A stretch of DNA of 64,000 nt, taken from Gymnorhina tibicen (Eukaryota > Chordata > Aves > Passeriformes > Artamidae). The notes below the pieces were generated by a model. That model searched no databases and was not told the DNA's origin. It saw only the letters and a program-made list of their open reading frames with translations. The DNA is taken from assembly GCA_013399875.1 (NCBI GenBank), contig VXAZ01006395.1, forward strand, positions 16,892 through 80,891, given 5' to 3'. Both the position numbers and the translations under genes were made by a program. How positions within the stretch are numbered: the first letter of the stretch is position 1; every line of letters begins with the position of its first letter. This document shows, piece after piece, positions 23,901-37,250 of the stretch.

Positions 23901-26900
23901 AAAGTGAGGCAGGAGGTGAAGGAAGCTGGTGTATTGCCTCTGTTTGCTCTTCGTTTTCTTGCTCGAATGCTTTGTGCAAACTTAAAACCTGCTCTAACTG
24001 AGAGTTATTTTGATAGCTCCCTAGACTCTTTGGCAGCCCAGGACTGCCAAAGGGCTCAAATTCCAGACATTTTCTCAGGCATCCAGTGTGGAATTTGAAA
24101 TGGTTTATTTCATTCCCTGCTAGCTTTGCTTCCTGTTCCAGGAAAATCTGCTAGCTGTTGGAGACAATTTTCTCCCTGGTTTTGCCTGGAGTAAAGGAAA
24201 GGATTGGAATCAAATGAAAGACGGGGACTCTGTTCAAAACATAAGATAAGTTGATAGAAAGTACAAAATTTGGGATCTCCATGTGTTTTTACTTCAGCAC
24301 CCTTTATGAAGATTCTTTAAACCTTCACAAAGCTCTTGTCTCTGAATGAAAAATAAAACACTTAATTTTCTGCCTGCATATAATTTGCAGATGCAAATTA
24401 CTGGCATCTAAATATTTGTCTTCTTTGTTGGTGCAGGTTTCCTGTACAAATTCTTATTTCCAGAGTGGGACAGGAGGGAAATGTCTTTTAAAGAGCATTG
24501 CTGGTTCTAGCTGCTCATAAAATCAAGATAGATATCAGACTTTAAAACTCCTACCACTAGCACCCTCAAATAAGTTGCTGGTGGAAGAAAGCCATAAAGC
24601 TAAAAATTCATACCCTGTAGGAAGCCAGTTGTTGCATACATCCAGACCATGTTGAGTCCAAAAAATCCCAGTGCCATTCCTGAAAAAGCAAGAAGTCCTC
24701 CAGTGATCACAACTGTCCGATGGGTGTATTGTACACATAGTGAACTGGCAAGAGGGGCTGGATCAGCAGCAAAATCAGAGAAAGAAGAATACATTAGGAA
24801 CATTAATCTGATTAACACAGCCAAATAAATAAAACATTTGGAGGGGGACTAGCTTTATAATGCTTGACACAAACAGCCTTAACTCTGCTGGATAGGGTAG
24901 GAGGTCAATCAAAATTTCAAAATTGTATCCTTGCTGATAGACAAATGACTGTCCCTGAGGCACAGATTTGAAAATATATTCAAAGTATGTGCATGCTTTT
25001 AAAGGGAAAGAGCATTTTGGTGCCTTCCTTGTAGTAGGACAGTTCTACTGATTTTCGTGTAAGGATACAACTACCAACATGACAGAACCTCGTGGACTGT
25101 TTTAGCAGAAAGTGAATCTTCAGCCATAGAATCTATAGGTTCATCTATAAAAATTGTATTACTGAGAATATATTATTGATATGGCTAGCATGAAAACTTT
25201 CTGGAGAAAACTAACTTTTGTTTTCTAGAATTTTGCAAAAATCAACCCTTAAAGGAATTTTAAAAGTTTATAAAGGACCAGAAATTAGGGTTTATTTTGT
25301 GGTTATTCTTTTTACAGAAAATTGGCAGTTCATTTCTTAAATCTTTATTTTAGTGGTACAGTTTCTCTCAACAGACTGCAGGGACTCTTCAACACAAGGG
25401 CAAACGTGCAGGTGGTACAGATCTGGTGGTGCAGCCGCTGCTTTGGACTCTGATCGCTGTCTGGAAACACTTGAAATGTCAGGGATATTTCTGCTTAATT
25501 AAGGATCAGTTTTACTGCCTGGCTGTTTTTCCATCAGCATCTCAGAGCTGAGGTCAAGGCCGTAGGATTTCTTTAAATAGCCATGGCCGCTAGGGGGTTT
25601 CCAAGTACCACCTGTCATGAACCAGCTCCCTACAATCTGTTAAACAACATGAGAACTGGAGTTTATGCATAAAACGGAATTCGGTTAACGAGGACCATGC
25701 TTCTAAACTGAAATAAGTAGGAAGACAATGATTAAGAGAGAGCAGCCAGCAAGGAAGTTTCATAGTAGTTTGTAGGGACAAGTTGCTGTACATTCACCTG
25801 TGTTAAAATCAGAATTCAGAGAATTTGGTAGCTAGGATGAGTGAAATAAACTTGACAGAGTACTAGTTGTTGCAAAATCTGCAGACAGCAGAGGGACATG
25901 GCAGGAGTTATACAAACCTCAAATGTCTCATCAGCTTTTACAGCAGAAATCTGATGATTTTATAAGCATGTAAAAATGATACTGAAATTCAGTCATTATC
26001 TTAAGATGTAGTTGATGAAACATGATAAAGTACATACATTGGTGAATCATACATTATCATGAAAAACAGAAGAAGAGAAAAGTAGACACAGGATAACTTC
26101 CATAAAAGTGCTTGAAGACAAGAAAAAGATCTGCAGTTGGAGCAGAAATACTACCAAAACTCAATTTCTAAACAGCAAATAAGGAGAATAAATAGGCAGA
26201 AATTAAACATGGGGTAGCAAGAGAAAGAAAGAAGCTAGCCACAAAACTGGAAATGGGTAAAATAGCTAGGCTCCAGAGTCTGAAAGGGTAGGGGCAAGAC
26301 ACAGAAAATGTACAAGCAATGGGAAGGGATAACAACCAGAGTGCAAAGAGAAAGGTGTTGGGAGGTGTACATCAGTACCGAGAGAAGGCTGGTGAAGGTG
26401 ATGGGGAGAATCCTTGCTGTAGTAAACTGAACAGCCTGTTGCAAGTGCAGACCTTGGGAGTGGAAGCACATGCTCTCCTTCGACACAAGAAACAGACCTG
26501 CTGTTGGAAGGATCCAAATAGGAAAAAATAATAATTCAGTGATCATCCTTCATACTGAGCCAAATGACACTTAAGGTTTCCCAGAGATACATATTAAGAA
26601 AGACTAAGCCAGGCATGGAAACATGATCAAAGAACTGGAGGCTCAGGTGATCTTCATCAGGAAGTCTTGTGGTCCCTATAAATGAAGCAAAGGCAGGAAA
26701 AGATGAGGACAATTATGTATTGACCTGAGACATTTATTATTATTTATTCACTGAAAGAGGATTATTTTCAAAGTATTTCAAAGGATGAAAAAAAATTTCT
26801 GCTGAAAATTATAGCTGCTTTTTTTGAAGTAGGCCAGCCTCACACCTGGCTAGGCAAATATATTTTTGATGGTTTATACTTGGTATTAATGTATCCTATG

Positions 26901-28572
26901 CTCTATTCCTTGAAACATTCCTATATAATGTAAATATATGTGATAAAAAAACAAAACCTAACTAAAACAGGACTTTGAGTTTTTTCGTCCTGTGCTGGCT
27001 TTTTCTTCTCATGAAGTTCAAATGCCTGAATGACAAAATAGTATCACCATATGTCATTGATATGTCTCATTTGTAAACCAAATGGATAGATTACCATTTA
27101 TTCATTTCTGTGGTCTGTGAAGCAGGTTTTTCAATTATCTTTTTCAGTTAATTGCATCTGTCACTGCAAAGCAGACATCAAGGATAGCAGTTTATGGAAC
27201 TGATAAAATCTTTTCAACTCATGACTTACTTTATCTTTTTACTTTGGCTTTGGCTTACTCTTTTTTCCTTCTGAATACATTTTTCAAAGAAAGATCAGTT
27301 GCTCTTGATGTTTGGAAGTACTGCAGTTCCAAGCACTGATAGGTGTGGACTGAGTAGGATGCATGTAATTACATAGTGTCTATGCAATGAAGTGTCTTCA
27401 TAAACAAAATTATGATAGCATTTATTATGCAATGATATTTACCTATTGCAACCATATACCATAAGAATATGCAGAGCGGACTTCACAAACTCTGTACAGT
27501 CCAAGCCTGCGCATATTTGGAATCCTCACCATCATGTGAAGGATCATGCAGTGTACAAGGGTACTAAGGACTCTCTAAACAACCAAGTTGAGTCAAATGC
27601 AGTACGTTTCCTATTTTTCCCTCCTTCCTTTGGTGAGATGTGGTATTTGACCTGTTCCCATCGCTCACTGCCTTTGACTGGGATAGTTCACTCTCTCTTC
27701 TTCTACTCTCTGCTTGTGTGGTCATGTCTTTATTGAGCTCTCTGTGAGTGAACTGAATTTTTTTTATATTCTTTTAAACTCTTTGGGTCTTCTGGTAGAT
27801 AAATAATTTAGAATCATACTAACAGGGGTAAAGAAGACACAGAACTGGTAATACAGGCAAAGAAAGGGGATCTTGCTGAAGATAAAAAGGAGAAGTGGGA
27901 AAAAGCAGGACTGAGAATCATTTTGGTAGCAGATGGCTTACTTGCTAGACAGGGTCACAATCCTTATGTTTTGAGGTACTTTAAAAAAGTGACAGTCACT
28001 CTGAGATCAGTGAACTTGCACAAACTGGTTTAAGAGCTTGACTCAACAAGCTCTGTGGCTATTAGAATTATCTCTAATGAGTTTAACTCAAAGCCTGTAG
28101 CAAAACTTACTCATGACTTCAGGTACATGATGTTTTTTTCAGGCAATCAGATTCCTATGTCTATAGAGTTCTGTTATTAACCCATTCCATATCTGAGGCA
28201 GCAAATGCCAATTTTCTGTAAGAAAATTTTCCGTGTTTTCTGTAGAGACAGAAGAAGGAAGTCTAGACCTTACATGTTTCTGGGTTTGGGTTTTTTTAAG
28301 GAAGATTTCCAAACTTTTCTCGGATAGTTAATACATTAAAATAAAGTGCTAGAGGAGCACTACTACCTACCTCCTAAATGAAAGACGGCAATAGTTACTG
28401 ATGTGATCCAGGAAGTGGTGCTTGCAAGTTCATCAAAGTGCTGCTGGATTTCAACAAAGAATAGACCAAAAGTCTTGAGGACAGCAACAGTGAGGCCCAT
28501 CACCACGAAGGCTGACACTACCACAACCCATCCATAGCCACCGTCTGGTGGATTGCTGTCTTTAGCCTGCAT
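20717..28572 (-). CDS. SLC16 family monocarboxylate transporter-like protein, complete, four coding exons
   Basis: Major-facilitator transporter of the SLC16 family, expected at the plasma membrane with about 12 helices. Members move lactate, pyruvate or other small organic acids with protons. Coding segments are 28572-28371, 24757-24614, 23537-22734 and 20922-20717. They total 1356 nt, giving 451 residues, a normal family length. All three introns are phase 1. Visible hallmarks are the DGGYGW signature (residues 10-15), Lys33 at the MCT1 Lys38 position, and an Asp285/Arg289 pair at the MCT1 Asp302/Arg306 positions. A charged loop (about 193-232) lies between helices 6 and 7. The retained Lys, Asp and Arg favour real proton-coupled transport. 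By eye it is closest to the MCT12/MCT13-like branch, so I give no symbol; the substrate is unknown. Confidence 0.93.
22734..23537 (-). CDS. SLC16-like gene, large third coding exon
   Basis: This 804-nt exon encodes residues 117-383, helices 4 to 11 and the central loop. It shows HYFSKKRALAN, the FQWLISQYGWKGALLI block and ICVCGALMRP, all typical of the family. The helix-8 motif MVDFGGRLLCGW carries Asp285 and Arg289. It ends at VGPPLAG with donor GCGG/gtaag. A single large exon in this position is normal for SLC16 genes. Confidence 0.95.
23767..23767. other. Single-N assembly position
   Basis: One ambiguous base lies in the transporter intron between coding exons 2 and 3. Unlike the Ns at 1050 and 3765, no duplicate flank is evident here. 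Confidence 0.7.
24614..24757 (-). CDS. SLC16-like gene, second coding exon
   Basis: This 144-nt exon encodes the end of Ala68, residues 69-115 and the first base of Gly116. It covers helices 2 and 3 (PLASSLCVQY, then GGLLAFSGMALGFFG). The acceptor is ctgatccag and the donor is CAGG/gtatga. Confidence 0.92.
28371..28572 (-). CDS. SLC16-like gene, first coding exon
   Basis: ATG at 28572-28570 gives MQAKDSNPPDGGYGW. The signature close to the N-terminus is standard for this family and fixes the start. The exon ends CATTTAGGAG/gtaggt in phase 1, so the frame continues into APLASSL of the next exon. Reading on past the donor would add only GR and a stop. A 5'UTR exon is probably spliced upstream but cannot be placed. 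Confidence 0.92.
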
Positions 28573-28639
28573 CTTTTCTAATTCTCAGATCTTCTCTGGG
28601 TTTTGAGTTGTTTTTTCTTTTTTTTTTTTCCTGGAGTGG

Positions 28640-31600
28640 TAGTGATGGTGATGAGTTTTTTTAACAGATCTGCAAATTGGTAGAAGGCCCATTGTTAAAG
28701 AAATTAATTTAAATATTCTAGGAATGGCTTACACAAGTAATTACCAAGTTAGAATACAACATGCATTACAGTGGTTTGACTGAAAATATTACCTGGGGAA
28801 CAGATGCCCCAAGAAACAGAAGATTGAATAAAGAAATTAAAAAAAATATCAAGTACAGAGTGAAGAAAACAAAAGAAGCATGCAGATGTGAACAAAGGAG
28901 AGAAGACAATGGGAAAAGATTCAGACATAAAGATTTTCAAAGATAGAAGAATTTTAGGGTCCTCAAAATTTTAGCTTTTATAAATATTAATAATTCCTGC
29001 ACTGCCAAACATTTTTGCCAAAATGATGCCCATCTATCCTTGTGCAAGCATATTCATAGGCAAGAACATCCTATTACACAAATTTGAAATAGTGTATTTC
29101 CCCTTAAAAGTTTTGTGACAAACTTACAGTAATCATGCAGTGCATGGAGGACACAGGATCTGGCTGGAGGGAGAGAAACATTCATATATTTTTCTGGACA
29201 CTAAATTCTGAGCAGGCATATTGTATAAGATGCAGAAGACCAAAAAAGATCTATCTCAGGAGGAGAATGGGAACTTCAGATAGCTGAAGACATACTATAC
29301 TTAAAATTATGCTTCCCTCTGTGTAGCTGGGAAAAATGAGCTGCATGAGGGAATCCATACCACTTGAAATTATCAAAGGAGCAGTCACTAGTCCTATGAT
29401 TTGCTCCATTGAGGTACATCTCAGGAGGATCTGAATCACTGCAGCAGGGTGAGGAAAAGAAGCCATCAGAGCCTTGTAGGGATCAGAAGCAAGATCATTC
29501 TACTGCCATGGGTCTGGACTGATGTGGCACTGAACATATTTGCATGTCCTAAAAAATCTTAGAACAGCCACAAGAGAGGGAGAGACTGCCTTATGTTGAG
29601 GTCTATATGAAAGAATCATATAGGTTTTCATTCTCACAGTTTCTGAGTGACCTTAAGCAAGTTGTTTGATCTTGCTGTGCCTGTTTTCTCAGTTGTCAAA
29701 TGCAGCTAATACTTTTAAAGGTCATAATTTTGTAAAGTTGGAAGCATTAATACTTGTATTGGCGCTCAGTTACTGTAAGAAAATACAAAAATTATATCAA
29801 GCTGTAGCCATGTCTTCTGAAAATTCAAGCAGCATGGTCGTAATTTTGTTTGAGGCCTGGAAGAACATAAAAAGGATGCAACTCTCAAGCTAAATGAGCC
29901 TGCCTAGGCAGAGTGATACTGATATTTCTGCATTCTGCATGGACATGCCTGGGCAAGGGATTATGATTTGTGCCACAAGTCAGATAAAAGAAATCCTGCT
30001 ACTTACCAGGCAGCACCCAGACTAAAACAGGCATGATGAAATCTATTTCCTGACACCACCCAGCACCCTTCACTTTCATTAGGCAAACTCTGTGCCAGGA
30101 GGAGTATAAATTGGGCCTTACTGCTCACAAAACTTAAATGAACAGCATGTTTCCTTACAACAAATATATCTTTTATGTCACAGCTCAGAATTCAACCTTC
30201 ATCTCCTTTTAATGTTACATGGAACTCCAAAATGAAATTACTATTTCAGTTGCATGATTAGTTAATGAGGTTGTTTTTTTCCAGCAGCCCTACAGATTCG
30301 AAAGCAGTGCAGCTACATACTAAAGGGTACTGTTGGAATGCCTGAAGAGGGTAGAAGAAAGCACAGATATTACAATAAGGGAACGTGTTTCTGACACCAC
30401 GCTTTGCTTTCTTCCTCCTTCACTTGCAAGAGAAAGTTTATTATAAGATGATGTAATTGCAAACACCCTAAGCTGAAAAAATCTACGTAGGATCTCCTTT
30501 TGCTCTTAGCTATTGAGTAAAGGTAAACAGTAAGGTATTAATATCTTCACTTACTCATTTTGTCCCTGGAGCTAACCTTCTAAATAAAAAGGAGCAAAGA
30601 CCTGTAGGGAAACTGCTCCTTCTGTTGTGCCTGGCCATACACAAGATCCCTCAAATACGTAAAGCTGTGCCTGGAAGCATAAGCATTCTGTCTAGCATCC
30701 CACTGACTCCTACCTCCAAGATTTCTCCTGGCAGCTGGAACAGATGTCCTGTGAGACAGGGGCTTAAATCAGGAAAGCCTGTGCTTGGTGTGTGCATCAG
30801 AAAGAGCAGGCAGCTCTGTTAGTAGTGTCATTATGTTCACAGCGAAATTTGCCAGCAAGAACAGGCGGGCAAGAGTGCAACCTTTATCTTTGCACCTGGA
30901 TAGCTACGGAGGCACATTCTGGGTCTGTACCTCTATTCATGCTCTGCAAGTTCTCCAAGCTATTTCTGATTTGATTCATGTCAATGATTCAAAAAGCTTA
31001 TCAGACAATAATAAAAACAAATTATAAAATGCTTATCTCACTGCTTGCATTTTAGGGTGCCACATAAACTTGTGAAGACAGATACTTGTTTTACTTGGTT
31101 ATCTTGTGCTCTGTGTTCTAGTTTACTTTTTACAAATGAGCAAATGAGTTGAATACATTTGCTGCACATTGCAAAACAAGTTGGTGGTGGAATCAAGAAA
31201 AGACTGTTGTTAGTATGAATCCTAAACTTCTTGTTTTAATGCAACTCATACAAAGCACTTCCCAAATAAGTGTATTCACTCTCTCTGAATGGAGGCTGAG
31301 TGGGCTTCTTGTGAGCTGGTGATACTTTACAGATATAGATTCCCTAAGCAGACAAAAAAAGGCAAGTGTTAAGTTTTTCTACACTTAGATAAAGAAATGT
31401 GACTTGGTAATGGGTGTTTGGTTTGGGTTTCCAGTACAAGTATTGTACTTTACCTTGGATTTGGACTTACCACAAAAAGAGAAAAGAAAGAAGAGCATAC
31501 TTAATATACACAGACACAAAACTACTTTTACCAAAGGCTGATGCCTTGAAACACATAAAACTAAATACAAAATAGATCTTTCATTAACTAACAACAGAGT

Positions 31601-33522
31601 AAGTAATATAGCCTTGTTTTATTGGTTGTATTAGAAGTATGATGAAAAGAAACAAGGAAATCAATTGTAATTTATGCTGAAACTTGCTCCACACTTGTGC
31701 CTTGCACACAGGCAAGGAACAGGCACTGTGTCACATTTAGATACCCTATGATTTTCATCTAACACTTAGACTGGCTCTGCTGATGCTCACCTGAGCATCA
31801 GCTACAATAGAGTCGTACTAATTACTGCTCCTCAGACACAAATTCAGAAGAAACTCTTCATTAAATCTTCATTTCCTTTCTAACTTCAGAACATCATTTT
31901 CGAAGGAGTCAGTCTAATGAGTATCATCTATAAGAGTTTATTGACAAAGCACATTAGGATGGAAAAGAGGGGCTGAATGCTCTGAGCAACCAGTTAGAAG
32001 TAACAAAAATCAAGTATTGCATCAAGAAATTACCTTATTCAGGTAGCCAAGGCTTGTATGGGATACGAAGCTCTTCCTTCACCTTCCAGTTGTATGTAAG
32101 CTCCTGAGTTGTGCTGCAAACCACCAGGTCATCTTTCTCACCTGAACTACCATCTGGCTATCTGAACAAACCAATCTGTCTCCTTCAGGATGTGTAAGCA
32201 TCAGATTTTATAAGAATCCCCTCCTCCTCTCCTCAAAAGTCATTTGACTCCACCTATATTCAGAAAAACAAAGTTCTGTCCTGACTACAGATCAGAGAAA
32301 CAAAATCAGGAATGGATGAAGGAAACTAGAGGAGGAAGGCAGATTTTGTTATATATCTGCCCTGTAGTTATATTAGCCTTGGACTGCTGTCCATGTTTTT
32401 TATTGAATTCAACTATTGGACCAACCAGAAAGTTCAGATGTGTCAGCTGACTTCAAACTCCCCTGTGCTCTGTGGCATTTACTTCAAATGTTTATTCAAA
32501 TTTGAAATTCATTTGTGGCTTCCCTATGGTTGTGCTGTTGGGCAGATGTTGGCTACAGTGAGCATCATAGAGCACCTAAAGAAGTTATAGGAAGCTTGAA
32601 TGTGCTCTCCTGAGCATGATACATGCATGTTCAGAACCTTTCACCATACCAGAGCAGTGCCTTAGTTCTGTGATTTAAGGGTCCACGGTTAAATACTGCT
32701 GGACCTCGTAAAACTTTCCTCTCCCAGCTCTCACTGCTAGTTTATTGTAACTTATTCCCTTTCCTACCAGTTTGCCTTGCACTAGGGTTGTGGTGGCAAT
32801 ACTGCTATTGTAATTGTTGGGGAGGCAGGGTGGGTTGTTGTAGTAGCTCATTGCTTTTTGTAATACTTTTATTTACGTGTTTGTGTACTTACTTTTTTAC
32901 TTGATCAGTAATCTGTGTAGTTTGTGTGTGCTAAGGGGAAGTATAAATATGCAGTTGACCTGCATAACTAAGAAACAGATATATTTCATATTTTTGGCAT
33001 ATTTGAATGGGAGGCCAGGAAGTTTGTGTGGTGACATCCTAATATTCTTTTGTTGGGAAAATTCTCTAGAGCTGTTTTTTAGGGCTGGAGAAGTCAAACT
33101 CATGGGAAAGGAAAATTATGGGGTAGTTTTTGAAGTGGAATTAGTGTGCAGTCTTGATAGAAAAGTTGCTGCCACTCCTATTTCACCTTCCTGCTACCAT
33201 GTAGGTTTTCATGCAGTGAACTAGACTGGTGAACTGACCCTACCAGACAATACACTGGGGCAGCTTCCCAATTTGGAAAAATTCACTGTGTATTTTCACA
33301 ATGCAGAAGCCAGAAAAGAAGTAGCTAGGAATGAAACTTGGCAGATGAGACTGCTTAATCCAGAGGAGAAATTCACATGGCAGTTGTGCACAATTAGTGT
33401 ATCCACATGCCCCGTGAGCCAACCAAATTCTGACCCATGGTGTTGCTGGGCACAGGGGTGTGACTGACTGGCCTACAGTTCCCCCAGTGTTCCTGACTGC
33501 TTCTCTAAAAACAGTGGTTGTG
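28640..33522. other. Spacer upstream of the SLC16-like gene; no gene seen
   Basis: This AT-rich sequence has several chance open frames of 60-80 codons on both strands. None has family resemblance or good paired splice sites. The transporter's promoter and 5'UTR exon should lie in its left part. No recognisable full repeat was found before the LTR at 33.5 kb. Confidence 0.5.
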
Positions 33523-33528
33523 CTTCCC

Positions 33529-33891
33529 TGTGGATGCTAAAAGCTTGGTCGTGGGGAGATTTTCCAGCTTTCTGCCAGCATCTGTGTGAAAGTCCTTGTT
33601 TTCACATGGATGCTGGCCGAAAACAGTTAGAGGTTTTTTGTAAACCAATCCCTTTATCAGGTTGTTATGCATATTGTTGTGATACTGACTGGAGAAATAT
33701 TTTGAAATGGATGTTGTAGAGTTTAACCAATCATGCTAAGAGGTGGATGGTCAAGGGCCAATAACCTTATGCCATTCAAGCAAACTAAGACATATAAACC
33801 TGTATATATAAAACTGTAAATTAATAAATAATTCCATTTCTTCCTGGATCGAGCCTATGTCATTTCTTGCTGTCCCGGTAAAACACCGACA
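33529..33891 (+). mobile_element. Solo LTR, 363 bp, with 6-bp target duplication
   Basis: It starts TGTGGATGCTAAAAGC and ends AAAACACCGACA. CTTCCC flanks it at 33523-33528 and 33892-33897. A TATATATAAAA stretch lies near 33803-33813 and AATAAA at 33823-33828. The TG...CA ends and 6-bp duplication fit an ERVK-like retroviral LTR; no internal region remains. Confidence 0.88.
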
Positions 33892-34094
33892 CTTCCCCTT
33901 TGCCAGTCATTGACAACTTCAGCAGACTGCCACGACTTACTTCTCAAATATGACATTGTGGCTTAGCCACTTTCCCTGCCCATTCTCTCAGAACCCGCAG
34001 CTCATCCAGACAAGCCTCCTGCATTTTTGCCTGACTTCCTCATTGTTGGGATGCTAGGAATATAGGTGGCCCTTGAATATTATATTATGTTCTG

Positions 34095-34209
34095 TTATAT
34101 TATATTATATTATATTATATTATATTATATTATATTATATTATATTATATTATATTATATTATATTATAGTATATTATATTATATTATATTATATTATAT
34201 TATATTATA
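34095..34209. repeat. (TTATA)n pentanucleotide microsatellite
   Basis: About 23 uninterrupted 5-bp units (TTATA/TATAT phase) run to 34209, with one T-to-G substitution near 34170. It is perfect enough to be length-polymorphic. It lies in the spacer about 200 bp downstream of the solo LTR. Confidence 0.97.
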
Positions 34210-37200
34210 GTCATGGGAGTTCAAGTCTATAGACAAAATAATAAAGTCTGGAATATTTCACTGGTCAGTCCATCAGATTATTTTTAACATTATTTTCACT
34301 GAAATTACTGGGGATTATGTGCAAAGGAATATCATCATGGCCTGTCATGACTCTGGCTTAAAAACAGAATGGTCTTAGTGGGACTACACTGAATGTTCAT
34401 TTTCTACAGTCCCGCCTACTAAACACATTTAGTCTTTACTCATGCCATTTAGTTTGGGTTATCCAGAACTACTGTTACGAATTAATACCATAGCAGATTT
34501 TGCTCATCTGATCAGGCTAAAATATTTTCACAACAATTTCTAGCAACACATGGAATCTTTATGCTATACCTGTGTACAGTACTTTTCTTTAATCATCTAT
34601 TGTTTTTCTCCACATGTTGAATTTACAAATAAAATTTAAGTATCTCTTATTTCTACTTAAGAAATAAAAAAACTGTAGACTGCACTTGTATTAATACTGC
34701 TTACATTCTTTCTTGTTCAACATTTAAGCATTTTAGAAAACTCTTATGAGAACTTTCAGGTTTCCATTCATACACTGGAGGAAAAAAGTTTATTCCAGGT
34801 GGCAAGAAGAGTCACTTCTGCTCAGATCTAGTTTGCCAGCTCAGCTTTCACTAATTCCAAGGGTTAGCTTCCACTTTAAGTGCTTGAGTAAGCACAAAAT
34901 ATGTTCACAGGTAGACTGCTTCATGAAATATTTGATGTAGAGTGAAATGAGAATCTCCCTGGAACATCTGTACTTCAGATAATAACAGTGATTCATGATT
35001 ATGAAGAGATTATGCTTACATGCTGTCCAGTCAAGTCATAAAGAAATATTTAACCATTCAGGAGTTAGTGGGTCTTGGCTTTTATTACTAGGCTCGTAGA
35101 ATGAAATCAGCAATGGTTTAAACAGAGGCTGGATATACATGTGTTTCTAAAATGCTTTTTTCTCAGTATTTTCAAAACTGAAAGTAGTGACTGTGTTCTC
35201 TGCTGCTTTAAATTATTTCAGCTCCACTAATTTCAAATTTGCTTCACCCCTTTCAACACCAGAGAATTTCTTCACAGATTTCTCAGTTGGAACAGAGCTG
35301 CCTTTGAAGAAGATACAACATCTCTATCTATTGCTTGTTTATTATTATTACTGCAGTATATATAAAATGTAGGAAGCAAGTCTCTGAAATGTAATTCTTA
35401 TTTAAATAAACTGCACAGATGTAGAAAGCCAGCCTGGCATAAATACACACAGATCCTGGCAAAGTCTCCTTGCAGTCAGCTGTGCTCAGATGGAAAGGCA
35501 GAGAGCTTATGAAACCATGCCTCCCGCATTCATCAGTCCTTGGTGGTAATCATGCTTGTCCCTCTACCTGGAACTACCCGCTCTTATTACATATATCCTC
35601 TTTTTTATTTTTTTCCTGACCAAAGCCTTCTGACAGCATTGACAAACAGATAGTAGGCTAAGATAAAACATTACCAGGTCATATGATTTGTCAATTAAGA
35701 GAATAGTGATTGAAATGACTGAATCATAATGACTATGTTCGATTTGTGGTATTAAGTGATTACTGATGTAATACGAGCAGCCTGAACATAAATATTCTGA
35801 CGACTGTGTGCAGGAGAGATAGCATATGAAAGGATTGGAAAACTATTATGTAAGAAATAAACAGGCTGATGTTACTGCCAAAATAGATGACATGGGATGC
35901 TAAATGAACCTGGGTAAGAAATGTGAATGAGTGTGGAGGTACTCAAGATCTTGAAGGAAAAAAAGAGTTTAATCTTGACATGATTAGAGAAGAAGAACCA
36001 GAGTGGTGATTCAGTTGCATAAAGTAGGATGACGAAGGAGGTGATTTCTTTGCTAGTGTCTTACAGAGATGTGATAGCAGGCAGATACCAGAGGGGCTAA
36101 AGAGCAGAAAGAGGTAGCAAATAAGCGAGTAATTAGGGTTTGTCAGAAGCTGTCAGACTGTAAAAAGTGAGCTATTTAATAGATAAAGGAAGAATAAGTG
36201 GCTTGTTTTTGGACTGGGTTCTGGCTATCCTATTATCAGTTTAACAAATTCTTACTAGTTTAAGATTGACTGAAGCTTTACAGGCTTGGAGCAAATGAAG
36301 AAAAAGCCTTCTGTCCTGAAATTACAGTCAGGTGTGCTGGTTGCTCTCCTCTCCAGGGCAACATCAATCCCTGGCCTTCCTTTGTTATAAAGGGAGTGTT
36401 CAGCCTACATGGAAAGGGGGAGGCAGAGTATCTACAGGGAAGAAGGTGAAATAGAGCCTGACTTGGCTGCAAAGGGAGGGTATATTTATCCAAACAAAGG
36501 TTGTTTTTTTTGTTTTTCAACAAGCAATAATCAGTTCATTCTCTCTGTGTAATTCTTGGTTGTAATTACAGCTTCCATTACAAAATAACAGGGTAAGAAG
36601 GAGAGGGGGCACAGAAAATGAGTACTGCTAAACAGGGAAGAGGGAAAGGCACTGCTTAAGCTTATCAAAACAAAATGGTTAAGTACAGTGCTGATGCAAA
36701 CTAGAGTCTCTCTGTGCCCTATCAATCTAGCATCTGTGGGTGGCTTCTTCCACTTCCTGTTCTGAAATAAGTGACCAGGGTTTAATCATTCTGTTTTAAT
36801 TACAGGATGAGGGTGAAAATGCCCAATTCTTGGGTATGTCAAGAATGTCAACGAGGCATTTTCTGCCCTTGTACCTTAGGAAAGAGATGGACGTGTTTGG
36901 CTAAATGAGCCCTAAATGTCCTCTGGTTGATGTCTGGGAAGGATTTTTACAAGGAGTTAGCTGAGAGCACGGACATTAAGGGATATAAGCTCATTAGACC
37001 TCCTGTGCTATTTTCTTAAACTAGCCTGTGACACACTGTTCTAGCCATGGTTAGATGCTGTATTGTGGAGTTATGATAAAGTGAGGAAATAAAGTCCAAG
37101 AACAATAAATGCAGACTTCCTTGACAGCATGAAGAGTGCCTGTATAGGAGAGTTTTCAGAGTGAACAGCTGCTTGTATTGAACTGAATACAAGGCTATAC

Positions 37201-37250
37201 AAGGCTGCCCTGTAGTTCTATAAGGATGGGTTCTTGCACCTAGGTCTTAA
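34210..37250. other. Spacer; no gene or repeat recognised
   Basis: This is AT-rich single-copy-looking DNA. Short open frames exist but lack recognisable similarity. Upstream exons of the membrane-protein segment at 37.7 kb, if any exist, could lie here. I cannot define one with confidence. Confidence 0.45.

Noticed and set aside
35404..35548. Open frame of about 45 codons on the plus strand near 35.4-35.5 kb, with AG before and gtaatc after
   Set aside because: The acceptor lacks a polypyrimidine tract and the length is within chance expectation; no similarity recognised.
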